DNA of 64,000 bases from Deltaproteobacteria bacterium (GTDB lineage Bacteria > Desulfobacterota > Deferrisomatia > Deferrisomatales > JACRMM01): assembly GCA_016214985.1 (NCBI GenBank), contig JACRMM010000071.1, positions 1 to 64,000 on the forward strand, given 5' to 3'. The notes below the pieces were generated by a model. It had not been told where the DNA came from and searched no databases. It was given only the letters and a program-made list of their open reading frames with translations. Each line of letters begins with the position of its first letter. Positions within the stretch are counted from its first letter, which is position 1. The position numbers and the translations under genes were made by a program. This document shows, piece by piece, positions 18,328 through 27,709 of this stretch.

Positions 18328-19698
18328 TCACGGGCCGAAGGGGGCGACGTCGGTAAAGGTACCCGAGGCGAGCAGAACCTCGGCGTAGCCCACGTAGTGG
18401 TCGTAGCGGGCGCCAAGCTCGTTCATCCGCGCCCGGAGCACGGCAGTCTGCGCCCGGAGCACCTCGGTGACCGTCGTGAGGCCCGTCTGGTACCGGTCCT
18501 GGACGATGCGCAGCGCCTCCCCGGCCTGGACGGCGGCGCCCGCGGCCACCTTGAGACGCTCCCGAGCCGACACAACGTGCTGGTACGCCTGGATGACCTC
18601 CACCGCGATCCGGCTGGCGGTCTGCTCCCGGGCCGCGGTGGCCATGGCCAGGGAGGCGCGGGCCTGGTCCCTGCGAGCGCCCCGTCCCAAGTCGAGCAGA
18701 TCGAAGCTCAGGCGCGCGCCGAAGAGGTAGTCGGTACTGTCGATCCCCAGGTCGTCGCCGCTGCCGCCGTAGGTGGCGAAGGCGGCGAGGCGCGGAAGGT
18801 ACTGGCCGCTGGCTCCCGAAACCGCCGCGTCCGCGGCCCGGACCGCCGAACCCGCGCTGGCATAGTCCGGCCGCTGGGCGGCGGCGAGCTCCAGGAGGCG
18901 GTCCGGGTCCGGGACGTCGAAGGAGCGCTCGGCAAGGGTCCCGGTGAGCGTCGAGACCTCGATCACCGGCCGGCCCAGGACCGCATTGAGACCGGCGCGG
19001 CTCACCGCCACGTCTCCCTGGGCCTGAATCTGCTGCTGCCGGAACTCGGAGAGCTGGACCTCGGTGGCCAGAAGGTCGGAGCGAACCACCATGCCCGCGT
19101 CGAAGAGGTCGCGAATCCGACGCACGTCGGCCTCGGCGCTCTTGACGGCGTCCTCGGCGACCCGGGTCTTCGCATCGGCGAGCACGGCGCCGAAGTACGA
19201 GCGGACCACCTCGAACCGCAGGTGCTGCAAGACGAGGTCGCGCTGGCGCCCGGCCTGGTCCTGGCCCTCCCGTGCCTGTCGGATCCGGGTGTAGGTCTGG
19301 AACTGGTCGAACAGGGGGACCTGGAGCGAGAGCTGGGCGCGGACGTTGTTCTCCGGCGCCGGGTCATTCAATGAGTCGATCTGGAACCGGTCCGCGGTGA
19401 AGCGCTCCTGCTCCAGCAGAGAGCCGAAGACGTAGACCGGGTTGTTACCGCGCATGACGGCAGCGCTCGCTTCCAGCCGCGGGAACCAGCCCGAGCGCGC
19501 CTCCTGCAGCCGAGCGTCTGCCAGAGCCGTCCCCGAGGCGGCCTCCCGAACCATGGGATTGGCCTGGAGGGCTGCGGCTGCGGCGCCCGAGAGGGTCAGC
19601 ACCGGCGGGGCGGCGGTCGCGTCGGCGTTCGCTCGGACCGCCCCGAAGAGGGCGAGGATCCCGAGGACCGCGCCGACCCCTCGACAGTTATTTCGCAT
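18328..19698 (-). CDS. TolC-family outer-membrane efflux channel
   Basis: A 456-residue outer membrane factor. Residues 1-25 form a signal peptide (ILALFGAVRANA). Two homologous OEP repeats follow (about 50-235 and 245-445), each with long helices of coiled-coil character such as DLLATEVQLSEFRQQQIQ and TEVLRAQTAVLRARMNEL, plus beta strands (YLFGARLSFDLLDLGRG). It is first in the leftward efflux operon (channel, adaptor, permease, Usp). The start at 19698 is placed at the signal peptide; the frame is open 51 bases further. Confidence 0.92.
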   Translation of the reverse strand: MRNNCRGVGAVLGILALFGAVRANADATAAPPVLTLSGAAAAALQANPMVREAASGTALADARLQEARSGWFPRLEASAAVMRGNNPVYVFGSLLEQERFTADRFQIDSLNDPAPENNVRAQLSLQVPLFDQFQTYTRIRQAREGQDQAGRQRDLVLQHLRFEVVRSYFGAVLADAKTRVAEDAVKSAEADVRRIRDLFDAGMVVRSDLLATEVQLSEFRQQQIQAQGDVAVSRAGLNAVLGRPVIEVSTLTGTLAERSFDVPDPDRLLELAAAQRPDYASAGSAVRAADAAVSGASGQYLPRLAAFATYGGSGDDLGIDSTDYLFGARLSFDLLDLGRGARRDQARASLAMATAAREQTASRIAVEVIQAYQHVVSARERLKVAAGAAVQAGEALRIVQDRYQTGLTTVTEVLRAQTAVLRARMNELGARYDHYVGYAEVLLASGTFTDVAPFGP

Positions 19699-19905
19699 CG
19701 CTGGTTCTCCCGATCGAAGGGGCAAGAGGGCCGCCAACTCTTCCTGCAACGGCCGGCTGTGTGCCGCATGTGACCCTTGGATGCGGCTGCCGGGCTGAGG
19801 ACACAGGCAATCTACACGGCCGACCGGTGAATGCCAAACCGCTCAAGTCCGGCACCGCCTCGGACGATTCATAAGAATGGTGCAGCGGTCACGCAGGAGG
19901 GCGAG

Positions 19906-21432
19906 GTGGGCGTGGAGAAGCAGGTGCGGACGCGAGTCCTGTGGGCGGGCTCCCCGGGCAACGATCCGTCGTTCCCGACGGGCGCGTACCGGGTGGACGT
20001 CGTGCGGCCCGCGGCGCGCGCCGTGGAGGCCGTGGCCGCCGCTCAGGCCCAGGGAGACCCTTACGGGGTGTGCTTCCTCGAGTGGGGCGAGGGGGGCAGC
20101 CGTCCGGACGACCTCCTGCGGCTCGATCCGGGGCTGTTCCTGGTGCTCGAAGTGGAGGACGCGGAGGCCGGTGATGCCGCGGAGTTCGGGGCATGGGTCC
20201 GGCCGGACCGCTGCCTCGTGGTCAACCGCCCCGTGCGGCCGGTGGTGCGGCGGGGGTTGGCCGAGCACCTGGGCGCACGGTGGATCGCCGAAGCCGACGA
20301 GAAGGGCAGCCGTGCGCTGCTGGAGGCCGACGCGAGCCGAGACCGCGCCCGGGGGCGTCGCTCCGAGGAGCGACTCCAGGTCCTCTACGGGATCGTCGAG
20401 AAGCTCCACGGTTCCTCAAGTCTCGAGGGCGCGTTGCGCGTCACGCTCGGGGAGATCGCCGGGTTCCTGGGGGCCCGGACGGGCTCCGTGCTCGTGCTCG
20501 AAGGGCCGGATCGGCTCCGGGTGCTGGAGGCCGTCGGCCCGCAGAGGGAAAAGATCCTCGGCATCGAGGTGCCCCTCGACCAGAGCCGGATCGCCCGCTA
20601 CGCCCTCGAGGGGCGGGAGCCGATCCTGGTGGAGGACATGCAGGAGAGCGAGCGCTTTCAGGAGTCGGAGGAGGGCATCCGGTTTCGGGCCCGGTCGATC
20701 CTGAGCATCCCGCTCTTCGCCCAGGGAGACGCGCTGGGAGTCTTGAACTTCGGGGGCGACGCCCAGGAGAGCTCGTTTACTCCCCAGGACCGGGATCTCG
20801 TCGTCACGTTGGGCCGGCACGTCGCCGTGGCGCTCGAGAAGGCGCGCCTCGTGGAGGGGCTCCGGCAGACCGTGGCGGAGTCGATCCGGGCCCTGGCCGG
20901 CGCCATCGAGGCCAAGGACCGGTACACGCGGGGCCACTCCGACCGGGTGACGCACTACTGCCGACTTACCGCCCTGGCATTGGGCGTCGCCGAGGCCGAG
21001 GTCGACGTCATCGTGCGCTCCGCGATCCTCCACGACGTGGGGAAGATCGGGGTGCCGGAGGCGGTCCTCCACAAGCCGGGGCGGCTGACCGACGAGGAGT
21101 TCGGGTACATCCAGCGGCACCCGGCGGTGGGCGTCGACATCGTGCGAGAGATCGGGGCCATGACCGAGACGCTGCCAATCATCCAGTGCCACCACGAGCG
21201 CTTCGACGGCCGCGGTTATCCCCGAGGTGTCGCGGGCGGGGCGATCCCGCTGGGCGCCCGCATCATGGCCGTGGCGGACACCTTCGACGCCATGACCTCC
21301 GACCGGCCCTACCGCGACGGGCTTCCCGCGCAGACGGCGTTCGAGGAGATCGACCGGTGTGCCGGGGCCCAGTTCGATCCCGACATCGCCCGAGCGTTTC
21401 TCGACGGCGCCCCGAGGTGGCCCGACGCCTGA
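19906..21432 (+). CDS. GAF and HD-GYP domain protein (putative c-di-GMP phosphodiesterase)
   Basis: A 508-residue cytoplasmic protein. Residues 1-125 look like a degenerate receiver-like domain without the phospho-Asp. A coiled segment follows, then GAF (about 160-310; LGARTGSVLVLEG ... ARSILSIPLFAQGDALGVLNFGG), then HD-GYP (about 320-505) with HDVGKIGVPEAVLHKPG, HHERFDGRGYPRG and the metal/GYP residues intact. HD-GYP enzymes hydrolyse c-di-GMP to pGpG or GMP. The GTG at 19906 follows CAGGAGG by 5 bases; an ATG at 19831 has no such site. It is divergent from the efflux operon. GAF ligand unknown. Confidence 0.88.
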   Translation: MGVEKQVRTRVLWAGSPGNDPSFPTGAYRVDVVRPAARAVEAVAAAQAQGDPYGVCFLEWGEGGSRPDDLLRLDPGLFLVLEVEDAEAGDAAEFGAWVRPDRCLVVNRPVRPVVRRGLAEHLGARWIAEADEKGSRALLEADASRDRARGRRSEERLQVLYGIVEKLHGSSSLEGALRVTLGEIAGFLGARTGSVLVLEGPDRLRVLEAVGPQREKILGIEVPLDQSRIARYALEGREPILVEDMQESERFQESEEGIRFRARSILSIPLFAQGDALGVLNFGGDAQESSFTPQDRDLVVTLGRHVAVALEKARLVEGLRQTVAESIRALAGAIEAKDRYTRGHSDRVTHYCRLTALALGVAEAEVDVIVRSAILHDVGKIGVPEAVLHKPGRLTDEEFGYIQRHPAVGVDIVREIGAMTETLPIIQCHHERFDGRGYPRGVAGGAIPLGARIMAVADTFDAMTSDRPYRDGLPAQTAFEEIDRCAGAQFDPDIARAFLDGAPRWPDA

Positions 21433-21481
21433 CCCGGCGCCGGGTGCCTGAGCGGCGGGCTCACGGCCCTACCGGACGTCG

Positions 21482-22351
21482 TCAGGCGTGCTTGCGAAAG
21501 AGCACGGCGCCCCACTCTCCGTCGACCTCCCGGCGCTCCGATGTGAGGCCCAGGCGGCCGTAGACGGCCTCCGCCGACGGGAGCTCCGGGACGAGCATTC
21601 CGGAGAGCAGCAGCCGTCCCCCGGGGGCGGTGCGCGCCGCGATGCCGGGCGCGAGGCCCAGGAGCACCTGGTAGAGGATGTTGGCGACCACGAGGTCGTA
21701 GCGGCCCCGGATCGCCCGGAGATCTCCGCATACGGTGAGGATCCCACCTACGCCGGCTCGCTCGGCGTTGTCCCGCGTCGCCTCGCTGGCGATGGGGTCG
21801 ACGTCGACCGCGACCGCCGTCGGGACGCCCAGCAGCCGCGCCCCGATCGAGAGGATCCCCGACCCCGAGCCGACGTCGAGGAGGCTCGCGGCCGGCTCTG
21901 CCGCGAGGCATTCGTCCAAGAGGCGCAGGCACAGGCGCGTGGTCTCGTGGGTGCCCGTGCCGAAGGCGCGTCCCGGGTCCATCCGGATCACGCGGACCCG
22001 GGGGTCGCCCGGGTCCCAGCGAGCCTCCTCCCAGGAGGGGCAGACGGCCAGGCGCGCCGAGACCCGGGTCGGGCGGAAGTGGATCTTCCACGACTCCCAC
22101 CAGTCTTCCTCCTCGATCCCCTCCCAGCGCCAGGTCGGGTCCGGTTCGCCGGACGTCCGGGCGTCCGCGGCGAGCCGGGCCAAGTGTGCCTCGAGGCCCT
22201 CCCGGGCCTCGGGCCGAAAGTAGGCGACCACCCCGTGCGGCTCCTGCACCGTCCCCCCTGCGCCCCACTCCACGAGGAGCGCGGCCAGGGCTTCCCGGAC
22301 GGGGGGCGACGCCGCGACCGTGAGCTTGAGCCAGAGCGGGGCGGTGGGCAT
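21482..22351 (-). CDS. prmA: ribosomal protein L11 methyltransferase
   Basis: A 289-residue PrmA that trimethylates the amino groups of L11. The N-terminal substrate-recognition domain covers residues 1-90 (EEEDWWESWKIHFRPTRV is typical), and the SAM domain carries the family signature DPGRAFGTGTHETTRLCL, motif I LDVGSGSGIL, and the NILYQVLL post-motif. The length is normal. It converges on the HD-GYP gene and diverges from a DUF3786 gene about 100 bases away. Confidence 0.93.
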   Translation of the reverse strand: MPTAPLWLKLTVAASPPVREALAALLVEWGAGGTVQEPHGVVAYFRPEAREGLEAHLARLAADARTSGEPDPTWRWEGIEEEDWWESWKIHFRPTRVSARLAVCPSWEEARWDPGDPRVRVIRMDPGRAFGTGTHETTRLCLRLLDECLAAEPAASLLDVGSGSGILSIGARLLGVPTAVAVDVDPIASEATRDNAERAGVGGILTVCGDLRAIRGRYDLVVANILYQVLLGLAPGIAARTAPGGRLLLSGMLVPELPSAEAVYGRLGLTSERREVDGEWGAVLFRKHA

Positions 22352-22450
22352 GGGGTCTCACCTCTTTCCTTCGGGGGGTTGTTCGCAAGGAGCGGCCGAG
22401 GGTACCCTTGGCCGGGAGTCCAGATCAATCGCCAGGGAGACGCCGCACCG

Positions 22451-23272
22451 ATGCCCTACAAGGTTCTCGACATCTACCGCGACCTGCCCCGGACCAATTG
22501 CGGAGACTGCGGCAAGGGGAGCTGCTTCGCGTTCGCCTCGGCCGTGTACCTCGAGGGCCTGGCGCTCTCCTCGTGCCCCCACCTCGAGCCGTCCGCGCGC
22601 GCGGAGATGGAGGCGCGGCTCGCGGAGGGCCGGGCCCGGGGCGAGGGACGCCGGCCTGACTCCAGCGAGCAGGCGCTGCGCTTCCTCCTGACCAAGGTGG
22701 CCGCCGCGGACTTCGAGGCGCTCGCGCGCGGCTCGGGTGCGGGGTACGATCCGGGTCCCCCGGAGGCGCTCGAGTTCCCGTTCCTGGGGGTGCCCCATCG
22801 AGTCACCCGCACCGACGTGACCGCCTCGGCCGGGGAGGCGCCCACCGTGTGGGTGAAGATCTTCCTGCTCATCTACGCGACGCGCTCCAGCGGTGCGCCA
22901 CCGGCGGGCGAGTGGGTCGCGTACCGCAGCCTTCCGAACGCGGTGAGCAAGTCGAAGTCCTTCGAGGCGGTGGGGGAGCGAATCGGTGGAGCGTTCGAGG
23001 GCCGGCTGGGGGAGCTCGACGCGGCGGCGGCCCGGCTGGGCGGCCGTCCGGCAGGCTTCGGGTCGCCGGACCGGTCCTATGTCTTCGACGCGCTGCCCCG
23101 CGTGCCCGTTCTCCTGCTCTTCTGGGACCGGCAGGAGGGGTTCCCCTCTCGGGCCTCGCTGCTCCTGGACGGGGGCGTCCTCGACTCGCTCGATCAGGAG
23201 GCGATCGTATTCCTCGCGGAGGCGTTCGGGAACCGGCTCACGGGCAAGAGCCTGGCCGAGCTGGTCGCCTGA
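22451..23272 (+). CDS. Fe-S domain plus DUF3786 protein, long form
   Basis: A 273-residue protein. The first 60 residues are a 4Fe-4S segment of the type seen in corrinoid Fe-S proteins: TNCGDCGKGSCFAFASAVYL plus a later SSCPHLE, giving four cysteines. The remainder is DUF3786: VWVKIFLLIYATRSSGAPP, GEWVAYRSLPNAVSKSKSF and RVPVLLLFWDRQEGFPSRAS. It is paralogous to the short DUF3786 protein at 7148-7783 (shared GEWVA(F/Y)R and R(I/V)P pattern). A role in corrinoid or Fe-S electron transfer is plausible but unproven. Confidence 0.82.
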   Translation: MPYKVLDIYRDLPRTNCGDCGKGSCFAFASAVYLEGLALSSCPHLEPSARAEMEARLAEGRARGEGRRPDSSEQALRFLLTKVAAADFEALARGSGAGYDPGPPEALEFPFLGVPHRVTRTDVTASAGEAPTVWVKIFLLIYATRSSGAPPAGEWVAYRSLPNAVSKSKSFEAVGERIGGAFEGRLGELDAAAARLGGRPAGFGSPDRSYVFDALPRVPVLLLFWDRQEGFPSRASLLLDGGVLDSLDQEAIVFLAEAFGNRLTGKSLAELVA

Positions 23273-23314
23273 CCGCTGTGCCCCGCGGGACGGGTTCCGG
23301 TCCGGCCCAGAGGC

Positions 23315-24127
23315 TCAGGGGGACGGTTCCACTCCGTCTCCCCCGTCCGCGTCTTCGGCCTCCGGCGAAGGCTTGGGCCCGAAGACGCGGGCCACCACGA
23401 TGCTGATCTCGAAGAGGATGTAGAGGGGACCGGCCATCAGGAGCTGGTTGAAGGGGTCTCCCGTGGGCGTGAGCACCGCGGCGACGATCAGGATGATCAC
23501 CAGGGCGTAGCCTCGGTTCTTGGAGAGCAGTCGGTGCGTGATCAGCCCCATCTTCGCGAGGAAGAACACGACGACCGGGAGCTCGAAGATGAGCCCGAAG
23601 GAGAGGAGGAGCTTCAGCGGCAGATCGAGCGCCGACTCCTTCGACGGCATGGGCAGCACGCCCTTGCCGGCGTACCCGAACAGGATCGGGAAGGCCACCG
23701 GGAACACCATCCAGTACGCGAAGGACGCCCCGAGGAGAAAGAAGACCGAGGCGGCCGTGACGAACGGCCATACGTAGCGCTTCTCCTTCGCGTAGAGGCC
23801 GGGGGCCACGAACCTCCAGGCCTGGTAGAGGATCACGGGGAGCGCCAGCACCATGCCCGCCACGAACGAAACCTTGAGGTCGGTCATGAAACCCTCCAGG
23901 GGATGGAGGATCTGCATGTGGCCGCCGGCCTTGTCGAGGGCATCCTTGATCGGTCGGGAGACGAACGCGAAGAGCTGCTCGCTGAAGCCGTAGCAGGCGA
24001 AGAACCCCGCGATCACGGCGAGTCCGCTCTTGATCAGCCGCGCCCGCAGTTCCTCCAGGTGCGCGACGAACGAAAGGCGTTCCCCCTCGTCGTCCTCCTC
24101 GGGCGTGCGATCCCTCTCGTCGGCCAC
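23315..24127 (-). CDS. tatC: Sec-independent translocase TatC
   Basis: A 270-residue inner-membrane receptor for twin-arginine signal peptides. Six transmembrane helices are visible. Family features include LSFVAHLEELRARLIKS at the N-terminus (with the key Glu), FMTDLKVSFVAGMVLALPVILYQ and FELPVVVFFLAKMGLI. The GTG at 24127 lies 3 bases after the tatB stop, so the two are co-translated. The C-terminal acidic tail (EAEDADGGDG) is an extension. Tat export is expected for cofactor-loaded redox enzymes. Confidence 0.95.
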   Translation of the reverse strand: MADERDRTPEEDDEGERLSFVAHLEELRARLIKSGLAVIAGFFACYGFSEQLFAFVSRPIKDALDKAGGHMQILHPLEGFMTDLKVSFVAGMVLALPVILYQAWRFVAPGLYAKEKRYVWPFVTAASVFFLLGASFAYWMVFPVAFPILFGYAGKGVLPMPSKESALDLPLKLLLSFGLIFELPVVVFFLAKMGLITHRLLSKNRGYALVIILIVAAVLTPTGDPFNQLLMAGPLYILFEISIVVARVFGPKPSPEAEDADGGDGVEPSP

Positions 24128-24130
24128 CGG

Positions 24131-24451
24131 TCACGCTCCCGGATCGGTGTTGGACGCGGTAGAGGGCTCGTCGGCGCGGGGCTCGGGTTCATTCACCGAG
24201 AGCGTGCCGGCGTCGGGCGGAGGGCCGGGGCTGCGCTGTCCCGGGGCGTCGGGTCGCGGGCCTTGGGTGTCGTCTCCGAGCGGTGCGCGCAGCTCGCGCT
24301 GCACGGTGCGCTGGATGTCGTCGGTGTACCGGCGAACCTCCGCCAGTCCCCGGCCGAGCGTGCGGGCGAGTCCCGGTAGCTTCTTCGGGCCGATGACGAC
24401 GAGGGCGACCGCCAGGATGAGGAGCATTTCACCGAAACCCAGACCGAACAC
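24131..24451 (-). CDS. tatB: Sec-independent translocase TatB-like
   Basis: A 106-residue protein with one N-terminal transmembrane helix (FGLGFGEMLLILAVALVVIG), the hinge GPKKLPGLARTLG and an amphipathic helix, followed by a Pro/Asp-rich tail. The Glu at position 8 and GPKKLP favour TatB over TatA, though bifunctional proteins exist. The GTG at 24451 is chosen since GAGG precedes it by 5 bases and it gives the canonical N-terminus; the frame is open further upstream to 24523. It is co-translated with tatC. No separate tatA is seen here. Confidence 0.85.
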   Translation of the reverse strand: MFGLGFGEMLLILAVALVVIGPKKLPGLARTLGRGLAEVRRYTDDIQRTVQRELRAPLGDDTQGPRPDAPGQRSPGPPPDAGTLSVNEPEPRADEPSTASNTDPGA

Positions 24452-24610
24452 GGCCACCTCGCAGAGCGCAGGAGGGATTGCCCAGAATAGAGGGACGGCC
24501 GCTCGTGTGTCAAGCTGCGGCACTCCGCGCTTGACAAGCCCGAAACGGTGCTGCTATACGGTGGGCGCTTCGAGCGCGAGGTTCGAAGCCAAGGAAACGA
24601 CGGACTGCGG

Positions 24611-24685
24611 AGGCACGTAGCTCAGTGGGAGAGCGCCTGCCCGACACGCAGGAGGTCGGCGGTTCAATCCCGCCCGTGCCTACCA
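24611..24685 (+). tRNA. tRNA-Val(GAC)
   Basis: A full cloverleaf can be drawn: acceptor AGGCACG with CGTGCCT, D-arm GCTC/GAGC, anticodon stem CCTGC/GCAGG around loop CCGACAC (anticodon GAC), T-arm GGCGG/CCGCC with TTCAATC, and an encoded CCA. Length 75. Confidence 0.96.
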
Positions 24686-24883
24686 TCCTCCTCGTCCGAC
24701 TCCTTTGACCGTGAGAGGCATCGCGTGGATGGCCCACCGGTGCCTTTCTTTTTCGGGTGACCGCGGTAACGAGCGGCGACCTCGGACCCCGCGCCGGCAG
24801 CAGGGCGCAAGCGGGGCGCACCCAGGGGGCGGAGACGAGCGAGCGGCCGGAACCAGTCGGCCCGATGCTCCGAAAGGAATCCG

Positions 24884-26797
24884 ATGGCGTTGCAAGTGAC
24901 CCTTCCTGACGGCACGGTGAAAGAGGTCGAGCCCGGAACCACCCCGGCCCAGATTGCAGAGGGCATCGGCCGGCGGCTCGCACGGGCGGCCGTGGCCGCG
25001 CGCATCGACGGCAAACTCACGGACCTCTCCACGCCGCTGTCGTCGAGCGGCACGCTGCGGCTCGTGACGGCCGAGGACCCGGACGCGCTCGACGTCCTGC
25101 GCCACTCCAGCGCCCACCTCATGGCCCAGGCCGTCAAGCGGCTCTTCGGCGCCGTGAAGGTGGCGATCGGCCCGGCGACCGAGGACGGGTTCTACTATGA
25201 CTTCGATGCGCCCCAACCGTTTCGCCCCGAAGATCTCGAGGCGATCGAGCAGGAGATGGGGCGGGTGGTCAAGGAGGATCTGCCGGTGGTTCGCCGCGAG
25301 CTCTCCCGGGAGGAGGCCCTGGACCTCTTCGCGTCCCAGGGGGAGACGTACAAGGTCGAACTGATCCGCGAGCTTCCGGCCGGAGAGACGATCACCGTTT
25401 ACTCCCAGGGGGAGTTCACGGACCTGTGCCGGGGGCCCCACGTGCCGAGCACGGCGCGCGTCGGCGCGTTCAAGCTCCTCTCGCTGGCCGGCGCCTATTG
25501 GCGAGGCGACGAGAAGAACGCGATGCTTCAGCGGATCTACGGCACCGCATTCGGCTCCCGGGAGGCGTTGGAGCGCCGGCTTCACCAACTCGAGGAGGCG
25601 AAGAAGCGCGACCACCGGAAGCTTGGCCGGGAGCTGGAGCTCTTCTCCATCGAGGACGAAGTCGGCCCCGGGCTCGTAATCTGGCACCCGAAGGGGGCGC
25701 TCCTGCGCACGCTCCTCGAGGACTTCGAGCGCCGGGAGCACCTGCGGCGGGGCTATCAGATCGTGATCGGACCGCAGCTCCTGCGCAAAGAGCTGTGGGA
25801 GCGCTCCGGCCACTACGACAACTACCGGGAGAACATGTACTTCACCGAGGTAGAGGGGCAGACCTACGGGATCAAACCCATGAACTGCCTCTCCCACATG
25901 ATGATCTACCGCTCGAAGATCCGATCCTACAGGGATCTTCCTATGCGGCTCTTCGAGCTTGGTACCGTGTATCGGCACGAGAAGTCAGGGGTGCTCCACG
26001 GGCTCACTCGTGTTAGAGGGTTCACCCAGGACGACGCCCATATCCTGTGCACGCCGGATCAATTGCAGGATGAAATCGCAGGGATCTTGAAGTTCGTGAA
26101 GGACGTGATGGCCCTTTTCGGCTTCGAGTACGAAGTGGAACTGTCCACACGCCCTGAAAAGTCAATTGGAGATGACGCATCGTGGGAATTGGCGACTGCA
26201 GCACTCCAACAGGCTCTTGAGAACCACGGCCTCCGCTTCGACGTAAACGAGGGAGATGGCGCCTTCTACGGCCCGAAGATCGACGTCAAGCTCAAGGATG
26301 CGCTTGACAGAAGGTGGCAATGTGCTACCATCCAGGCGGATTTTACCCTGCCGGAGCGTTTCGATCTCACGTATGTGACGCCGGAAGGGGAGAAGCGGCG
26401 CCCGGTGATGCTCCACCGCGTGATTCTCGGCTCGATCGAGCGGTTCATCGGCGTGCTGATTGAACACTTCGCCGGCGCCTTCCCCGTGTGGCTCGCCCCG
26501 GTGCAAGTCGTCGTCCTGCCCATCACCGATCGCCACATCCCCTACGCCCGGACGGTGGAGGGGGTCTTGCGCTCGAGAGGGGTACGGGTCGAGCTCGACG
26601 ACCGAAACGCCAAGCTCGGGTACAAGATTCGGGAGGCTCAGCTCCAGAAGGTGCCCTACATGGTGGTGGTGGGCGACAAGGAAGCGGCGGACGGCGCCGT
26701 GTCTCCCCGGCTGCGCACGGGAGAGGAACTGGCCATGCTGCCGCTGGACGAGTTCGTCCGTCGGCTTGAGGAAGAGGCGAGCCCGCGCTTGCCCTGA
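24884..26797 (+). CDS. thrS: threonyl-tRNA synthetase
   Basis: A 637-residue class II synthetase: TGS domain (1-62), the editing domain (about 70-225; [15 protein letters not shown]), the catalytic core with motif 2 ([21 protein letters not shown]) and motif 3 ([12 protein letters not shown]), and the anticodon-binding domain from about 540 ([13 protein letters not shown]). Zn ligands are Cys in PMNCLSHMM, His in DDAHI and His in MLHRV. It heads the thrS-infC-rpmI-rplT-pheST block. Codons between about 25920 and 26340 are noticeably less GC-rich than on either side, with AT-ending codons concentrated there. Confidence 0.97.
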   Translation: MALQVTLPDGTVKEVEPGTTPAQIAEGIGRRLARAAVAARIDGKLTDLSTPLSSSGTLRLVTAEDPDALDVLRHSSAHLMAQAVKRLFGAVKVAIGPATEDGFYYDFDAPQPFRPEDLEAIEQEMGRVVKEDLPVVRRELSREEALDLFASQGETYKVELIRELPAGETITVYSQGEFTDLCRGPHVPSTARVGAFKLLSLAGAYWRGDEKNAMLQRIYGTAFGSREALERRLHQLEEAKKRDHRKLGRELELFSIEDEVGPGLVIWHPKGALLRTLLEDFERREHLRRGYQIVIGPQLLRKELWERSGHYDNYRENMYFTEVEGQTYGIKPMNCLSHMMIYRSKIRSYRDLPMRLFELGTVYRHEKSGVLHGLTRVRGFTQDDAHILCTPDQLQDEIAGILKFVKDVMALFGFEYEVELSTRPEKSIGDDASWELATAALQQALENHGLRFDVNEGDGAFYGPKIDVKLKDALDRRWQCATIQADFTLPERFDLTYVTPEGEKRRPVMLHRVILGSIERFIGVLIEHFAGAFPVWLAPVQVVVLPITDRHIPYARTVEGVLRSRGVRVELDDRNAKLGYKIREAQLQKVPYMVVVGDKEAADGAVSPRLRTGEELAMLPLDEFVRRLEEEASPRLP

Positions 26798-26831
26798 CGC
26801 TTCACCCGCACCCGATCCGAGGAGGTGTCTC

Positions 26832-27353
26832 ATCGCAACAGAGCAACCGAGAGTCAACCGCATGATCCGCAGCCGGGAGGTGCGCACCATCGGGCCCGAA
26901 GGCGACCAGCTGGGCATCCTGACGATCGAGAGGGCCCTCGCCATGGCCGAAGAGTTGGAGCTCGATCTCGTCGAGGTCGCGCCCCTGGCGAGGCCCCCGG
27001 TCTGCAAGATCATGGATTACGGGCGCTTCAAGTACCACCAGGCCAAGAAGGCGCAGGAGGCGAAGAAGCACCAGACCGTGATCCAGGTGAAGGAAGTGAA
27101 GGTTCGACCCAAGACCGAGGAGCACGACTTCCAGGTCAAGCTCAAGAAGATTCAGGAGTTCCTGGGGGCGGGCGACAAGGTCAAGGTGACCGTGATGTTC
27201 CGGGGGCGCGAGGTGACGCTGCCGGAGCGGGGTCTCGAGCAGCTGCAGAAGATGCTCGCGCAGCTGGAAGACGCGGCGAAGGTGGAGCAGCCGCCCCGGA
27301 TGGAGGGGCGAACCATGTTCATGCTCCTCGCCCCCTCGGCCAAGGGCCGGTAG
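26832..27353 (+). CDS. infC: translation initiation factor IF-3, AUC start
   Basis: A 173-residue IF-3 (family about 180). The N-terminal domain (VNRMIRSREVRTIGPEG ... VEVAPLARPPVCKIMDYG) and C-terminal domain (VIQVKEVKVRPKTEEHDF ... KVKVTVMFRGRE) are complete. The only sensibly placed start is ATC at 26832, 5 bases after a perfect AGGAGGT; the frame has no ATG, GTG or TTG that would keep the N-terminus of known IF-3. In E. coli infC starts with AUU, and IF-3 discriminates against such codons to repress its own translation. An AUC start points to the same autoregulation. It is 34 bases after thrS. Confidence 0.95.
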   Translation: MATEQPRVNRMIRSREVRTIGPEGDQLGILTIERALAMAEELELDLVEVAPLARPPVCKIMDYGRFKYHQAKKAQEAKKHQTVIQVKEVKVRPKTEEHDFQVKLKKIQEFLGAGDKVKVTVMFRGREVTLPERGLEQLQKMLAQLEDAAKVEQPPRMEGRTMFMLLAPSAKGR

Positions 27354-27395
27354 GGTGGGGAAATGGTCGGCCCGGGCGGGCCGTTGGAGGAAGAG

Positions 27396-27593
27396 ATGCC
27401 GAAGCTCAAGACCAATCGAGGCGCGGCGAAGCGTTTCAAGGCGACCGCCAAGGGACGTCTGAAGCACCGCCGTGCGTTCCGGAGCCACATCCTGACGAGC
27501 AAGGAACACAAGCGCAAGCGTCAGATTCGGCGGACCGGCTACGTGGATCCCAGCAACATGAGCCTCCTGAAGCAGCTCCTGCCCTACGCGTAA
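27396..27593 (+). CDS. rpmI: 50S ribosomal protein L35
   Basis: A 65-residue basic protein of normal length: MPKLKTNRGAAKRFKATAKG at the N-terminus, then HRRAFRSHILTSKEHKRKRQ and the closing SNMSLLKQLLPYA. TTGGAGGAAG precedes the ATG at 27396, which is preferred over the GTG-type start 33 bases earlier. It sits between infC and rplT as usual. Confidence 0.97.
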   Translation: MPKLKTNRGAAKRFKATAKGRLKHRRAFRSHILTSKEHKRKRQIRRTGYVDPSNMSLLKQLLPYA

Positions 27594-27709
27594 GTTTCCC
27601 AACCGAGCTCCGGTTCCCAGCGCCTCATCCCCGGGTCTGCCAGGTACCCTCGGGATAGGTGGGCGGAACCGCCCGAGGTCCGGAGCCGAACGATTGTGAG
27701 GAGAAAGCC

